This document shows, piece after piece, positions 12,863 to 24,962 of a stretch of 64,000 nt of DNA. Within the stretch, counting starts at the first letter, position 1. Each line of letters starts with the position of its first letter. The stretch is from Spisula solida (lineage: Eukaryota > Mollusca > Bivalvia > Venerida > Mactridae): the NCBI GenBank assembly GCA_947247005.1, contig OX365959.1:34430148-34494147 (forward strand). Direction: 5' to 3'. Below the pieces are notes generated by a model that saw nothing but the letters and a program-made list of their open reading frames with translations, made no database searches and was not told the origin of the DNA. The position numbers were made by a program, and so were the translations under genes.

Positions 12863-13632
12863 ATTCAAAAAATTACGTGTAGTAATGAGAGCTGTGTTTA
12901 TAACTCAATCAGCACGATGCATGAAATTGATAATGATCTAGCTGGCACTTAAAAAAAACTTTTTTTCACAGAAATGTTATCATTTTGTGGCTTTTTAATC
13001 TGTTTCACAGTATACTATTAATAACTGTATTGTAAAATTCTGTTAATGATATATAAATGAAAATATTACCTGGAATTTTCATTACTGTAGAACCAGACTG
13101 TGTCTACAGTAGACATTTAACTGATAGATTCCTGAGAGTGCATAGATAATATACCAGTCTGTGAGGCACGCCCAGTGTGAGGTAGGCTAGCAGCCAGAAA
13201 TAATAAATGTTTTCATTACATACTTATAGGCTCGTTTCTGATCACATGAATTACCATGAGGAAATGGTTATAGTAGGGTGTTTGATACTGCTGTTTGTTA
13301 CTGCTGGTTGTTAGAATTGATGATGTTTTATGTTACAATTGTGGCTACAACTGTTGGCTTATGGTGTACTTACTTCAGCATGTGAATAGCTTGTACGGTT
13401 CATAGTTGAATACCAATTGTATTAAGCCACCTGTTTAGTTCTTGTAGGAGGGTACATAAATCTGATTGCTGTTTATGTAATGAGAAAAAATCAAAGTAAA
13501 TCTTGTGATTCAGGACTCTAAATGATGTATACCTGCAAAGGTTTGCTCAGAAGGTTCAGGTACAAACACAGCACTTGGTTAGACTTGTATTTCTGAAGCA
13601 GCACCTCCATGCTTAAATTATACATGTATATT

Positions 13633-13905
13633 GAAACAGTGGCCAAGTGGTTAGCGCTCTTGGCTACCAATGCGTAGGTCACAGGTTTGAATCTCTGCTG
13701 GGGCACAGAACATTTCAGAAATGCTTTTCAGTGTTTCTCACCCAACTAGAGATGAACTGGTTGGAAACCTAGAGCTAGTCTTGCATGTATCAGTGCTATA
13801 TAAACCGGGCACGGTAAAGAATCAAGGAGTCTATTTAGAAAGATACCTAGTATCACACCAACTTTCTGTCTCTTCCCTCGAAGCCGGAGAACTGTCTCTG
13901 AGTCA
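13633..13905 (+). mobile_element. tRNA-derived SINE
   Basis: The head 'cagtggccaagtggttagcg' (A box) and 'aggtttgaatc' (B box) are followed by 'agaaatgcttttcagtgttt', 'gatgaactggttggaaacct' and 'cttccctcgaagccggag'. Same family as 50670-51038 and 12545-12862. Confidence 0.75.
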
Positions 13906-15164
13906 TACGCACACAAGATACATGTATTATGATGACAAATATCATGATAACTTAGTTTAAGTGACTGTTGAAGTTGCACTCTTGTGGTTTGTGCTCAGAA
14001 CTTACACACTGACAGTCTGGATTAGCATCCCGATTGTTGCGGGTTATACCCTATAGCCTTTCATGAAAATTTAACAAAATTGTTGATTAAAGCTAATGCA
14101 TCAAAGGTTACATGGTGATTGCACTTCAAACTTAACCATGTGAATGTTCTCATCATTACGTAATGGGGTGAAACACTGGAAAACAGAAATATCATAGTAA
14201 AACTGTGTTGTGCCATGATTGATAATATATTTACGACACAAACCGTAACTTCAAATTTTCGACCTTGAGGCTCACCAATTTGCCATTTACTTTGTTATCA
14301 GCAAAAAGTATATTAAAAAGAAGATACTAACAAAACAGACAAGGAAGGCTGCAATAAGCACTCATTAGAATTATAACAGTTAACAAAAGGCTTAAAGTGC
14401 TAGCACTGCATGAACGTGGCCCTAGTGATGTAGTAATAAGATTTGATGACTTTATAATATTTTTTGAAAATTTTAATGAAAAAAATATTGTGAAAATGTC
14501 CCAATTAACAGTAATGCATACACACATGCTTTATTAGTTCATTTTATGAAAGTTATGATGACTCTGACAGTACTTACATTATTATTATTCTGCTGTATGG
14601 TCACATTTTCTACATACCACAGATATTTTCTGACAGTATCATTTCATTACTTATGAGTGAATAGCTCTTTTCTCCAAAATGACAGAAATATTATATTTAT
14701 AAGTTTTGAAAGGAAATGCCTCGTTAATTGAAGTTTGGGATGTGTCTTAGTCGAGTAACTACATATGAATGTATTGTTGATTGATATGCAATGTACTTAT
14801 TTATATCATTTTTGAGTGGGTAACTAAAAATAGTTGTTTAAGTGATAAATTGTTTATTTTATAAATCTTTGATGTGATTGTCCAGCAAGGATGATAGAAA
14901 GTATATGATGAATATACTATACATCTACGTTTTTGTTGCATTACCACTTTGGTTACACATACACAAGCTAAATATGCAGATTGATTTCAAAGTATTTTTA
15001 ATAAGACAAGATTCTTTCAAAATATTGGAAGGGAGGACTACATGTATTATATATTTTATTAAAGTGACTCATTTACAATTATGTATTTGTAAAAATAAAA
15101 TTATAATGAAATGTGTTACACTATGTAACAGCATTCATTTTGATTTTATGATAATATAGTAAGT

Positions 15165-15345
15165 TCCACTGTAGTGCATAAACGAGTCAACCGGTTATCG
15201 CAATAAGGAGTACACATTGAATTGTATAGTCGTGCAATAAGTTGTACATTGATAGGAAATCACCGGATGTTTCAATCACCATAAGTCATACAAGTTAAAT
15301 TGTATAGTATCCCAATAAGTCATACAGTGATTTGGTTTATACGCT
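15165..15345 (+). repeat. Dispersed 'cccaataagtcatacagtg' repeat, copy 1
   Basis: Repeated words 'aattgtatagt', 'cccaataagtcatacagtga' and 'ggtttatacgctgtg' recur in the same order at 55250-55412. Both copies are internally repetitive. Confidence 0.65.
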
Positions 15346-16244
15346 GTGAGTTTGTATTATAGTTAAAAGACATTTGAAACTTTCAGGAGAAAATGTTTGT
15401 GTCAAATTTTGCAAGCTTATAAATAAATGTAGGTCCTTAGCCTAATTTAGCAATGTAACAATGTCAGAGGAGTTAAAGAAATCCCTTTTCAAGTTTTTAA
15501 AACAGGACTTAAGTGTTTATATTTTTGTCAATTTATTTCAGTCATTTGGTACAGTCAACATGACCTAATTATAATGAAGGTTTGTTTAATGTTTCGGTTA
15601 CATTCTGTACAACACATTTATTATAAACATGTACGGACAAACAGTACCATAATTATCTGAGTTATGTAGACCACATAAATATAAAAATAATAATTATATT
15701 CTGACTCAGAAAAGATATGAAAGCATTTAGGTGACTGTTTTATCTCATGATTTGGTTATACTCCAAACTCGACCTGTTTCTGGACTTCTAAGAATGATGC
15801 AGTATCTGACCACATTAAATATTTTGATACATAAAATTATTTACTATGTATTTCACTAGTTATTTTACGGCATTCCGATCAGTTTTTTTCTGTATGAGAT
15901 TTACTACAAATTTTACTATAATCTTTTTTCTCTCTCCAAAAACCACAAAAGGAACCCAATGACCTTTAGATATTTTTTACTCTCATTTTTCCTCCCATCT
16001 TTCTGTTATATTAATGATCTCAGGTAGGGTGTGTTACCTTACACAATGAGAACACTTGTATACTCACACAGATGGATATAGTATGCAATCTATTTTATAT
16101 TTAAATAGATAATGTATAGTACTGTTGTTCAAAATATTGCTGACTTAAGATTTTTTTTAGCTCAATAGATTTATTTTTGGGTTTATTGTTTTACATTCTA
16201 TTAAATATACACTACATCAGTCACTCTCTATGATTGTATGCCTC

Positions 16245-16738
16245 CTTGGGAGCTAGTGCTATATTGTTGCTGACTCGCAGTACCACACTCTGTATAACTG
16301 TATGCCTCCTTGAGAGCTTAGTGCTGCACTTGTTGCTGACTCGCAGTACCACACTCTGTATAACTGTATGCCTCCTTGAGAGCTTAGTGCTGCACTTGTT
16401 GCTGACTCGTAGTACCACACTCTGTATAACTGTATGCCTCCTTGAGAGCTTAGTGCTGCATTTGTTGCTGACTCGCAGTACCACACTCTGTATAACTGTA
16501 TGCCTCCTTGAGAGCTTAGTGCTGCACTTGTTGCTGACTCGCAGTACCACTCTCTGTATAACTGTATGCCTCATTGAGAGCTTAGTGCTGCATTTGTTGC
16601 TGACTCGCAGTACCACACTCTGTATAACTGTATGCCTCCTTGAGAGCTTAGTGCTGCATCTGTTGCTGACTCTCAGTACCACACTCTGTATAACTGTATG
16701 CCTCATTGAGAGCTTAGTGCTGCATTTGTTGCTGTACT
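16245..16738 (+). repeat. 66-bp minisatellite, about 7.5 copies
   Basis: The unit runs from 'aactgtatgcctccttgaga' to 'ccacactctgtat' with period exactly 66 bp (for example 16297 to 16363). Because 66 is 22 codons, the array stays open on both strands. That gives long repetitive open frames that I do not regard as genes. Confidence 0.92.
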
Positions 16739-16856
16739 GATTTCATGTTTGTGAAGTTTGCTATAATGACAATTGTTGGTCAAAGTGGGATTCAAACCCA
16801 GTCTTTGTTTAGAGCGGATGGCCAGTGCTTTTGAATTCTGGACCCAAATAAATGTT

Positions 16857-17146
16857 TTTTATGCCCCCCTATCGGTAGATGGGGAGGCATATAGTGATTC
16901 ACCTGTCCGTCCGTTCGTTCGTCCGTCCGTCCTGGTTAACCCAAATTGACCGTTTCTTCTAGCATTAATATGGCTTGCTACAAAGCTTTCATACTTGCAT
17001 GGATGTTGTGTATGAACACTCTCCACACACCTGTATCACCTAACCCCATTTTGACCTTCACCTTGACCTAATTTTGGACTTAGACTTATTTATGGACAAG
17101 GCTTCCACAGGGGGCATAAGCGTTTATTGAACGCAGTCTTGTCTAG
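16857..17146 (+). repeat. Dispersed 'ccgtccgtccg' repeat, copy 2
   Basis: Near-complete copy running from 'tttatgcccccctatcggta' through 'gggaggcatatagtgattca' to 'gcataagcgtttattgaacg' and 'cagtcttg'. It closely matches 44199-44477, so the family was active comparatively recently. Confidence 0.85.
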
Positions 17147-17888
17147 CCAATTAAGCCTTCACCCTAAAATTTGTTTCCTGATTGGACTTAATGGTAACCC
17201 CCTCACACTGTGCTGTAGTTACAGTCGATACATGGATAATGATTTCACTTATATATAGCTGTTTATATATTGCCAGCTCACACTTTCTTATTTCAAACAG
17301 ACAGAAAATGTTCATAAAATATTCACTGATAAGGCTGAGTGGTACAGATTTACATAGTTCAACACATCATCATATGCTGTATGTACCTCCTGGTTGCCTT
17401 TATGAATGGAAAACATACCAGCTTGCTGACTACACCTGTCTTTAATCAAAGCCAATTTTTTTATACATGTACACAATCATACGCATACACATACACTAGG
17501 TCACTTTGTTTGAGTAAATCAAAGATCTATTTGTCTTTTCTATGCCTTTGAACGAAAGCATTTGATTTGATAATTTATACAGTGTGTGAGTCAGCTCTTA
17601 GTGTGCTAGCTATCTTGAAAAAAAAACACAATGTGAACAATTTTAATGGTATATCAAATGGTGATTAAAATGCTGTTAAATGTCAGGGGTGAAGGCATAT
17701 AATCACCCTTATAATTTATGTATATATTGATTAAATACTGAAGTCATTAAGTTTTGGTTAGTTTCTAAGTTTGAAGGCGATTAAACAAGTTGCTAATTAA
17801 AACGGGGTAAACATTTTAATAATCTCTATTGTTTAAAAGAAAATTGGTTAATAAACGGGACAGGTGGGAATTTTATTCTTGATATATA

Positions 17889-18000
17889 GTGGGGGGAGAC
17901 ATCTCCCGCATACAGTGGGGGAGACATCTCCCGCATACAGTGGGGGAGACATCTCCCGCATACAGTGGGGGAGACATCTCTCGCATACAGTGGGGGAGAC
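17889..18000 (+). repeat. 25-bp minisatellite, about 4.5 copies
   Basis: The unit is 'tgggggagacatctcccgca' plus 'tacag'. Each unit contains the palindrome 'gggagacatctccc'. Confidence 0.88.
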
Positions 18001-19461
18001 TCGTACTGATTTAGTGCCGTCCCACGTCTGTTTGTCTTGATGAATTTAGGAAGTTTGTACACGCTAGTTCTCCTGAACCATTTGTTGGATTTCAATAAAA
18101 CTTCACATGTATATTTGGATCCCGGACATACAGGGTGCTGGACAGGCATTGTTCAATGATTGTACTTCATGTCCGTCCTCGTGGATATCGTTCTGTAATC
18201 AGGTGGTTACAGATAAATCTCTTTGTTACTAAACTATGCCTTGATTTTGTCAAACAATGTCTGTTCAGCCTCCGTCCTAATCATTCAAAAAGTATGCTGG
18301 TTGATCTTTAGAATGCGATGTGATTAGGTTAGTGACCCAGGTATAACTATGGTTAATACCGTGTTTATACTGACTATAAGATTGAAGAAAGATGAGTATT
18401 TTGCCCTTTGAAAAAAGTAATAAATTCAAGGGCGTGTACAAGATGACATATATTTGTATTGGTATGAAAACATTCACAAATCTATCTGGGTCATATAAAA
18501 GGTACATTTGTAATTGAAAAATTGGCTTTGAAGAAAAACCTATATATTGAGTTGTTGAGTGTAGTAGTAATAAGCATACTGGACTTGCTAATAGCAGTGG
18601 CTATCCTGAATGTACCTGGGTTTGATTCCAATCTAAGACATCTAAATTTTCGTAACCATGTTTCTATAGTATATGCACCATTATATAATTATGTCTCCGG
18701 ACGTGACTAATTCTTGTTTGTATTATGAAAACTATTTATAGTTAATTCAAAAGTCCCCTGAATTAGTGTAGATTTAGATATATTTTAATGATAAAAAAGA
18801 TAATAGAAAATCCTCAATAATATCATGTTTTCATTTGACAAATTTTATAATCAAAATGGACTTGTATACATGTACATATAGAATGTTTACTGCCTATTAT
18901 AATTGGTCACTGGCTGTCACACTGGGATATCATATTTTGTTAATAATATCGGTATTGACCATATGTTAGCTTATCTGTCAAGAATTTAATATCCGCTCAT
19001 TGAATATTTTTATCACTTTTGAGCTGTCTGTAGCCAGTGAATATCTATGGTATATTTCATGGCCAGAGTTGTCATTGGACCTTTGTAGAGTCACCATACC
19101 TTTGTATTATAAATGTGAAATCTGACGATGGTCGTAAATTTTCATAGTGTTTGACTTTCTGTGTGAGGACACGAAAGAGGTCATTTGCCTTTTATACATT
19201 ATAAGGGTGTTTAATATAGAGAATAGATTCAGTCACATTGCCAGTCAAGTTTTGTTTATTCTTGAAACAATTTATCATTTAAGGCCAGACATATGAACAA
19301 TTAAATGAATTATTTATTTATTTCTTCTCCCCTTAGTAATGTCTGTTGTTTGCATAATACTGACATCACTTTGCTTGTATTTTTATGAAAAAAAAAACAT
19401 TGATGTCAAACTTTCATAGAAGGGTATGTCCTGCCTTGTCCAGTATTGAAACCTGTATCAC

Positions 19462-19563
19462 CTGGGTGCAAGTCGAGGGCACTGCAACCACTGGACAAGG
19501 TAGCCACAGACTCTGGGTGCAAGTCGAGGGCACTGCAACCACTGGACAAGGTAGCCACAGACT
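19462..19563 (+). repeat. Tandem duplication, 2 x 51 bp
   Basis: 'ctgggtgcaagtcgagggca' through 'ggtagccacagact' is repeated exactly once. Confidence 0.9.
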
Positions 19564-20287
19564 CTGGAAAATAGGGAACATACAAAAATATCCTGCAGAG
19601 AAAAATCAGGGAATTTCAAAATTGGGCAAAAATCATGGAATTATCAGGGAATTTTACAAAAATTGGAGGATAAAATGTGTCCACTGGCAGCATCTCTTCA
19701 TGACTTTATTTAATAGATGTATTTCTTCAAGCAGACTGTTAGCAACAATGTATTTACTAGTATAAGATAGGTATAAATAATGAATTTGGTGGTGAAAGTA
19801 TGGCTATAGCGGATATAACTGAGTTGCGAAATCCGCGAAGAATCATGGAAAATCACCTTTCAGTCAGGGAATTTCTACCAGGGAATTTTCAGGGAATTTC
19901 ATTCTTCATTTTCTGACCAACCTGACTGGATATGATGGCCACAAGGGCTGATTATAATCCTCTTATTCAGGTTGATTAAAAATTTTGTTCTCTTCAGATA
20001 GATTTGGAACATTTCAACAGTCTATCCTTTGTTGTAAATAAAATAAAAAGAGTAGCATTAATGATTGGAACATAGGAGATTGGTTGGGGTAATTTATGTC
20101 TTTATTGATGTAATGTATATTGCTATTTATGTTGTTGGATACGGAGACTCACAAATCATTCAACTCTTACTCAATTTCATGGAAACTCAATTTCCCAGAA
20201 TCTGATGTTTTGATTTGACTGTACTGATTTCCCTTCTCGGAAACCTGCCGATTCTTGGACATTTTTTAAAGTACATATACATTGGCA

Positions 20288-20549
20288 TATCGCTGGCTTA
20301 GAATGAGAAGGTCATAAGTACAAAACGCTACTTCTAGAAAACAAGAAAAAAACTGTCTGAAAACTACTCTTAACATAAATATGGAAAAACAAGTTTTCCA
20401 AATTCTGTTTGGTCAACATGACCTGTTCAGATTTTCATGAAAATATAAGAAGCGCCTTGTGAGGCAAATTTCAAATATGTATCACAGTATGGGTCTTTTA
20501 AGGTTGTAAGAAGCAGCAATTAGGACGTTCTCATTCTAAGCCAGCGATA
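20288..20549. mobile_element. MITE, 'tatcgctggcttag' family, copy 1
   Basis: The ends TATCGCTGGCTTAGAATGAG and CTCATTCTAAGCCAGCGATA are perfect inverted complements. The interior shares 'aagtacaaaa', 'aaaacaagaaaaaa' and 'aagaagcgcct' with copy 2 at 31021-31232. No coding capacity. Confidence 0.85.
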
Positions 20550-20847
20550 ATGATGAGATTAAAAAAGCAATCAATATACCTGTTTATGTTTATACTGGTT
20601 TAAGACAGTTTCTAAACAATTTTTCAGTCATACATTGCGGGAGATTTGCCTAACCAGTTTTCCTGGACTCTATTCTAACTAGTTCTAGGCCAGCGATATA
20701 AGGTTTGACTGGCTTGTGTTGAATGGAGATCTATCTAGTATATAACAAAACAGGTGCCCTCCCTGTCTACCGATAATTGAGATTTAATTGGAACACATGA
20801 TGTATACTCGATCAATGCTATGGTGTGTTTTACTGGCATGTTCATGA

Positions 20848-21009
20848 TACTGTAAACCAATTTACTTTCGCGAACACTAACTTTCGCGTTTTGCTGATCG
20901 TCAGCATATTTGCCACTACAAAATTAATGTTTTTAGCACTTTCGCGGCAATTTAATTTCGTAAACTCCGCGAAAATAAATTGCACAAAATAATATCTAGG
21001 TTTACAGTA
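20848..21009. mobile_element. MITE with 11-bp terminal inverted repeats
   Basis: TACTGTAAACC at the left end and GGTTTACAGTA at the right end are perfect complements. The interior has 'tttcgcgaacac' and 'ccgcgaaaataaa' blocks that also fold back. Confidence 0.8.
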
Positions 21010-21235
21010 ATGTTTATTGGTTGTTTTCTAGGCTATCCTGTTATATAACAATATCCCCACAGAAATTGCATACTTTGTGATATGAGGATGTTATACAACT
21101 CTAGCTTCTTCATGTACTAGGGGTGGTATATTTTAATGCTCTAGACTGTAGACATATCACATGCTTACAACAGATGCTCTAGTGTTGTAATATGTTATGT
21201 TTTGTGTTGTTACCTGTAACAAAATGTTGTTGGGG

Positions 21236-21512
21236 AGTCACGGGCATGGTCCATTGGTAGGTGCACTGGATTTGTAACCAGGGTTTGATTCTTGGTAGCG
21301 GCTCATCATACCCTTCTACGAAAATTGGACTACAAGTCGATTTTCCTCCACATCCGGAGAAGTTGCTGGTTCCTTGTAGAAGGTTAACTTAGCTTAACTG
21401 CAATGGTTAGGATATGTCCTACTATCCAGGAAAACTGGTTAGGTGAATCAGGTGTTGTGTGAAAAATTATTGAGAAATAGCTTTAACCCAAATAAAAGAA
21501 ACATAACCTGTT
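21236..21512 (+). mobile_element. tRNA-derived SINE
   Basis: The head 'gcatggtccattggtaggtg' and B box 'gggtttgattc' are followed by 'ccggagaagttgctggttcc', 'caggaaaactggttagg' and the tail 'aacccaaataaaagaaacat'. Same family as 28815-29123. Confidence 0.7.
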
Positions 21513-21889
21513 GTCGGCATTACGTTTCGAGTGACAAGTGGGTTACATGACTTGTTTATATGTACATAATGCATAAAACATGATACAAATAATGTAGCAC
21601 TTTCTTGTCAAATCATGAAGCACACTCGAAACTTGGGAATGTTGAATATTCAACCAACACATTCATATGGTTTAATATATAATGATAAAAATGCAGTGTA
21701 ACCTCATCAAAATGGCCCTCTCTTAAACAGCCTAATTTCATTTGTTCCAGAAGTAACCATTTACTATATGTTTTACTTCTCCAGTGCAACAACCTCTGTA
21801 CAATAACAAGAGAGGTGGTTCTTAAATTACAGATTTAAGTACTGTTTTCATACACTTATAAAATATGTGATTTTATGTTGTATTTTCAG

Positions 21890-22020
21890 GATTGGGTAAC
21901 AGCCACAGATATTAGAATCGTGTTGACACGTATGAATACATTCGGTGATGAGATATTTGGTGATCCTCGTGTACTGAGATCATACTTCTATGCTATAGAT
22001 GATATAGCTGTCGGTGCTAG
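21890..22020 (+). CDS. LAMC1: Laminin gamma exon 2: end of LN domain
   Basis: Acceptor 'gttgtattttcag', donor 'gtaagt'. It enters in phase 0 and ends in phase 2. It reads [20 protein letters not shown], then [13 protein letters not shown], the C-terminal LN segment before the first LE module. Its last 41 nt plus GTAAG form the unit of the large array directly downstream; only the first donor keeps the frame (see 22021-23123). Confidence 0.96.
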
Positions 22021-23123
22021 GTAAGTCATACTTCTATGCTATAGATGATATAGCTGTCCGTGCAAGGTAAGTCATACTTCTATTTTATAGATGATATAGC
22101 TGTCGGTGCAAGGTAAGTCATACTTCTATGCTATAGATGATATAGCTGTCGGTGCAAGGTAAGTCATACTTCTTTTTTATAGATGATATAGCTGTCGGTG
22201 CAAGGTAAGTCATACTTCTATGCTATAGATGATATAGCTGTCAGTGCAAGGTAAGTCATACTTCTATGCTATAGATGATATAGCTGTCGGTGCAAGGTAA
22301 ATCATACTTCTATGCTATAGATGATATAGCTGTTGGTGCAAGGTAAGTCATACTTCTATGCTATAGATGATATAGCTGTCGGTGCAAGGTAAATCATACT
22401 TCTATGCTATAGATGATATAGCTGTCGGTGCAAGGTAAGTCATACTTCTATGCTATAGATGATATAGCTGTCGGTGCAAGGTAAGTCATACTTCTATGCT
22501 ATAGATGATATAGCTGTCGGTGCAAGGTAAGTCATACTTCTATGCTATAGATGATATAGCTGTCAGTGCAAGGTAAATCATACTTCTATGCTATAGATGA
22601 TATAGCTGTCAGTGCAAGGTAAATCATACTTCTATGCTATAGATGATATAGCTGTCAGTGCAAGGTAAGTCATACTTCTATGCTATAGATGATATAGCTG
22701 TCAGTGCAAGGTAAGTCATACTTCTATGCTATAGATGATATAGCTGTCGGTGCAAGGTAAGTCATACTTCTATGCTATAGATGATATAGCTGTCGGTGCA
22801 AGGTAAGTCATACTTCTATGCTATAGATGATATAGCTGTCAGTGCAAGGTAAATCATACTTCTATGCTATAGATGAATTGCTGTCGGTGCAAGGTAAGTC
22901 ATACTTCTGTTTTATAGATGATATAGCTGTCGGTGCTAGGTAAGTCATACTTCTATGCTATAGATGATATAGCTGTCGGTGCAAGGTAAGTCATACTTCT
23001 ATGCTATAGATGATATAGCTGTCGGTGCAAGGTAAATCATACTTCTATGTTATAGATGATATAGCTGTCGGTGCAAGGTAAGTCATACTTCTATGCTATA
23101 GATGATATAGCTGTCGGTGCAAG
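22021..23123 (+). repeat. 46-bp array repeating exon 2 end plus splice donor, 24 copies
   Basis: Each unit is GTAAG/GTAAA plus a copy of the last 41 nt of exon 2, ending 'gtcggtgcaag'. The span is 1,103 bp: 24 units, one of which has a 1-bp deletion near 22876. Donor-like sites stand at 22021, 22067, 22113 and so on to 23124, 25 in all; six read 'gtaaat' (22297, 22389, 22573, 22619, 22849, 23032). Use of any donor after the first puts TAA directly after the split Arg codon, so the array cannot be productively coding. Each unit also holds a weak acceptor-like 'tctatgctatag'. Confidence 0.95.
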
Positions 23124-23162
23124 GTAAGTACTGAGTACAATCAGCTTATTATATTACGGGTA

Positions 23163-23400
23163 GGGTGATTATGTCTCCCACATTTTGTGCTGGATGGATG
23201 GATGGATGTCTGAATGAATGTCTGTCCAGATGGATGTCTCAAAGGTTGTCTGCGCTGGTTTGCCTTAACTATTGGTCAGATTGGTACTATTAGCCAAGTA
23301 ATTTGTATATTGTCAGAAATTTTAGATTGAATGATTTTTGCCAGAGTTATGGCCCTTTGTGGGAGACATAGGTTTTTGTGGCAAAACCCCTGGCTTCTAG
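23163..23400 (+). repeat. Dispersed 'gccagagttatggccctt' repeat, copy 1
   Basis: 'ttatgtctcccacattttgt', then 'tattggtcagattggtacta' and 'gccagagttatggccctttg' recur in order at 46555-46830. A shorter piece is at 50003-50130. It contains a (tgga)n run. Confidence 0.7.
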
Positions 23401-23435
23401 TTGATATTACTTGTATGTATGTTTTCTACTTTCAG

Positions 23436-23602
23436 GTGTAAATGTAATGGTCATGCTAGTAGTTGTGCGATTGCCCCTAACAGAGAGTTAGTATGTGAAT
23501 GTCAACATAACACGACTGGACCAGACTGTAATATATGTAAACCATTCTATAATGATCGACCCTGGGCACGTGCTACTGAGGAGGATCCCATGGAATGTTT
23601 AC
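23436..23602 (+). CDS. LAMC1: Laminin gamma exon 3: LE module 1
   Basis: Acceptor 'tttctactttcag', donor 'gtaagt'; enters in phase 2, leaves in phase 1. It reads [10 protein letters not shown], then [15 protein letters not shown] and [11 protein letters not shown]: the eight-cysteine laminin-type EGF-like (LE) pattern with the FNDRPW block typical of the first LE after LN. NTT is a potential N-glycosylation site. Confidence 0.96.
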
Positions 23603-24226
23603 GTAAGTTTATCATTGAACTCAATTGTATTGTGTAGTATAATAGTCTGTTTATTCAGGTCTGTCATGTGTATACAAACATTACAATATCATAACATTGT
23701 ATTAATTTTGTATTGTTGAAAAAAAATAATTGGAGAAAAAGGCAGTGAAAACCAATACCGTATTCACTAAGCTACATACTCATACACAGATCTATTAAAT
23801 AATACATTAATAATAGAAATTGCTATGTTTATGTACATAATGTTATGTAAACAAATGACTGACCTGAATAATTGATTTATAGTATTGACCAGGAACTCAT
23901 GAGTGTGTCATGTTTATCTGTCATCCAATCCAGGCCTGTAATTCTTCCTCCTTTATGAAGATTTCAGCCTTTTTGTCTTAAAATATTCAAAACAAAAGTG
24001 TTCACATTCATGCTGACTAACTCAGACGGGTGTTTTGCAAATATGAAGACGTGGGGATAGGGTATTTCAGCCTTCTTGCTCTCAGATTGATTTGGTGTAC
24101 ATGTAACGTGGGTAACGACAAATAATCGGACAAAATTTCATCATACTAATATTAAGGTTTGTAATTTTAAGTCTTAAAATTAAGTCTTATTATGCTCATG
24201 AGTACAAATATCATGAGATGTGCATG
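23603..24226 (+). other. Intron 3-4, unique part
   Basis: AT-rich intron sequence with nothing recognised before the 11-bp array that abuts the exon 4 acceptor. Confidence 0.8.
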
Positions 24227-24470
24227 ATATGTTTGTTATATGTTTGCTATGTGTTTGTTATATGTTTGTTATATGTTTGCTATGTGTTTGTTATGTGTTT
24301 GTTATATGTTTGCTATGTGTTTGTTATATGTTTGTTATATGTTTGCTATGTGTTTGTTATGTGTTTGTTATGTGTTTGCTATGTGTTTGTTATATGTTTG
24401 TTATATGTTTGCTATGTGTTTGTTATGTGTTTGTTATGTGTTTGCTATGTGTTTGCTATGTGTTTGCTAT
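24227..24470 (+). repeat. 11-bp T-rich array next to exon 4 acceptor, about 22 copies
   Basis: The units are variants of 'atatgtttgtt' and 'atgtgtttgct'. The array ends about 10 nt before the exon 4 AG ('atattttcag'), so it supplies the region where the branch point and pyrimidine tract should lie. Its open frames ([14 protein letters not shown]) are artefacts of the period. Confidence 0.92.
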
Positions 24471-24480
24471 ATATTTTCAG

Positions 24481-24669
24481 CGTGTGATTGTAATGGTATG
24501 AGTAACGAGTGTTACTTTGATGAAGATTTGTACAGACAGACAGGACACGGTGGTCACTGTGCAAACTGTAATGATAACCGTGGTGGTATCCACTGTGAGG
24601 ATTGTTTACCTAATCATTACATTGATGCTAGAACCAACAGATGTACAGATTGCGCTTGTGATCCTACAG
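24481..24669 (+). CDS. LAMC1: Laminin gamma exon 4: LE module 2 and start of LE 3
   Basis: Acceptor 'atatattttcag', donor 'gtaaat'; phase 1 in and out. It reads [29 protein letters not shown] and [23 protein letters not shown] is very characteristic of laminin gamma and beta LE 2. A diverged copy of its 3' end plus donor lies at 24908-24962. Confidence 0.96.
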
Positions 24670-24683
24670 GTAAATATGTTTAA

Positions 24684-24882
24684 AGCTAAATCTCATCTCA
24701 AATATTATCATTTATCTTTGAGATAATTTCCATGAGAGATTTGACTCAAAATGTGCAATCACAAAACAGAAACATTATTTTGAATTTATTATAGTATATT
24801 TAAAGAGCACAAATTTGAGATATATCCAAAATTCAGACTTAGATTTGAGCAAAATATCAATTTGAGTTGAGATTTCTACTTG
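24684..24882 (-). mobile_element. MITE, 'aaatctcatctcaaat' family (empty copy)
   Basis: Terminal words 'ctaaatctcatctcaaat' and 'tttgagttgagatttctac' are inverted. Read on the minus strand it aligns along its length with 52775-54762, but without the 1.8-kb insertion found there ('attttgagtcaaatctctca' is uninterrupted here). Confidence 0.8.
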
Positions 24883-24907
24883 CCGTGGAATGCTTCTTGA
24901 TATCGGG

Positions 24908-24962
24908 GCAAGGACCGACAGATGTACAAATTGCGCCTGTGATCCTACAGGTAAATATGTTC
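24908..24962 (+). pseudogene. Diverged duplicate of exon 4 3' end and donor
   Basis: 'aggaccgacagatgtacaaa' through 'gatcctacaggtaaatatgt' matches exon 4 (24628-24681) with about 5 differences in 51 nt, including the donor and the first intron bases. No acceptor-like start is clear, so this looks like an exon-end relic rather than an exon. The MITE at 24684-24882 lies between original and copy. Confidence 0.85.

Larger units (their letters stand above)
11421..21889 (+). other. Intron between exons 1 and 2 (10.5 kb)
   Basis: No coding exon was recognised. It contains SINEs, MITEs, several minisatellites and low-complexity AT-rich sequence listed separately. Parts such as 14400-15160, 15350-16230 and 18000-19380 show no structure that I can name. 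Confidence 0.8.

Noticed and set aside
16221..16740. Open frames of about 160 codons on both strands
   Set aside because: Product of the 66-bp (22-codon) minisatellite; no non-repeat domain on either side.
22021..23123. CRISPR-like array
   Set aside because: The units are contiguous with no unique spacers, derive from an exon, and the genome is eukaryotic.
24218..24501. Three overlapping repetitive frames reading [12 protein letters not shown]
   Set aside because: Created by the 11-bp T-rich array before the exon 4 acceptor; only the part from 24481 on is coding.
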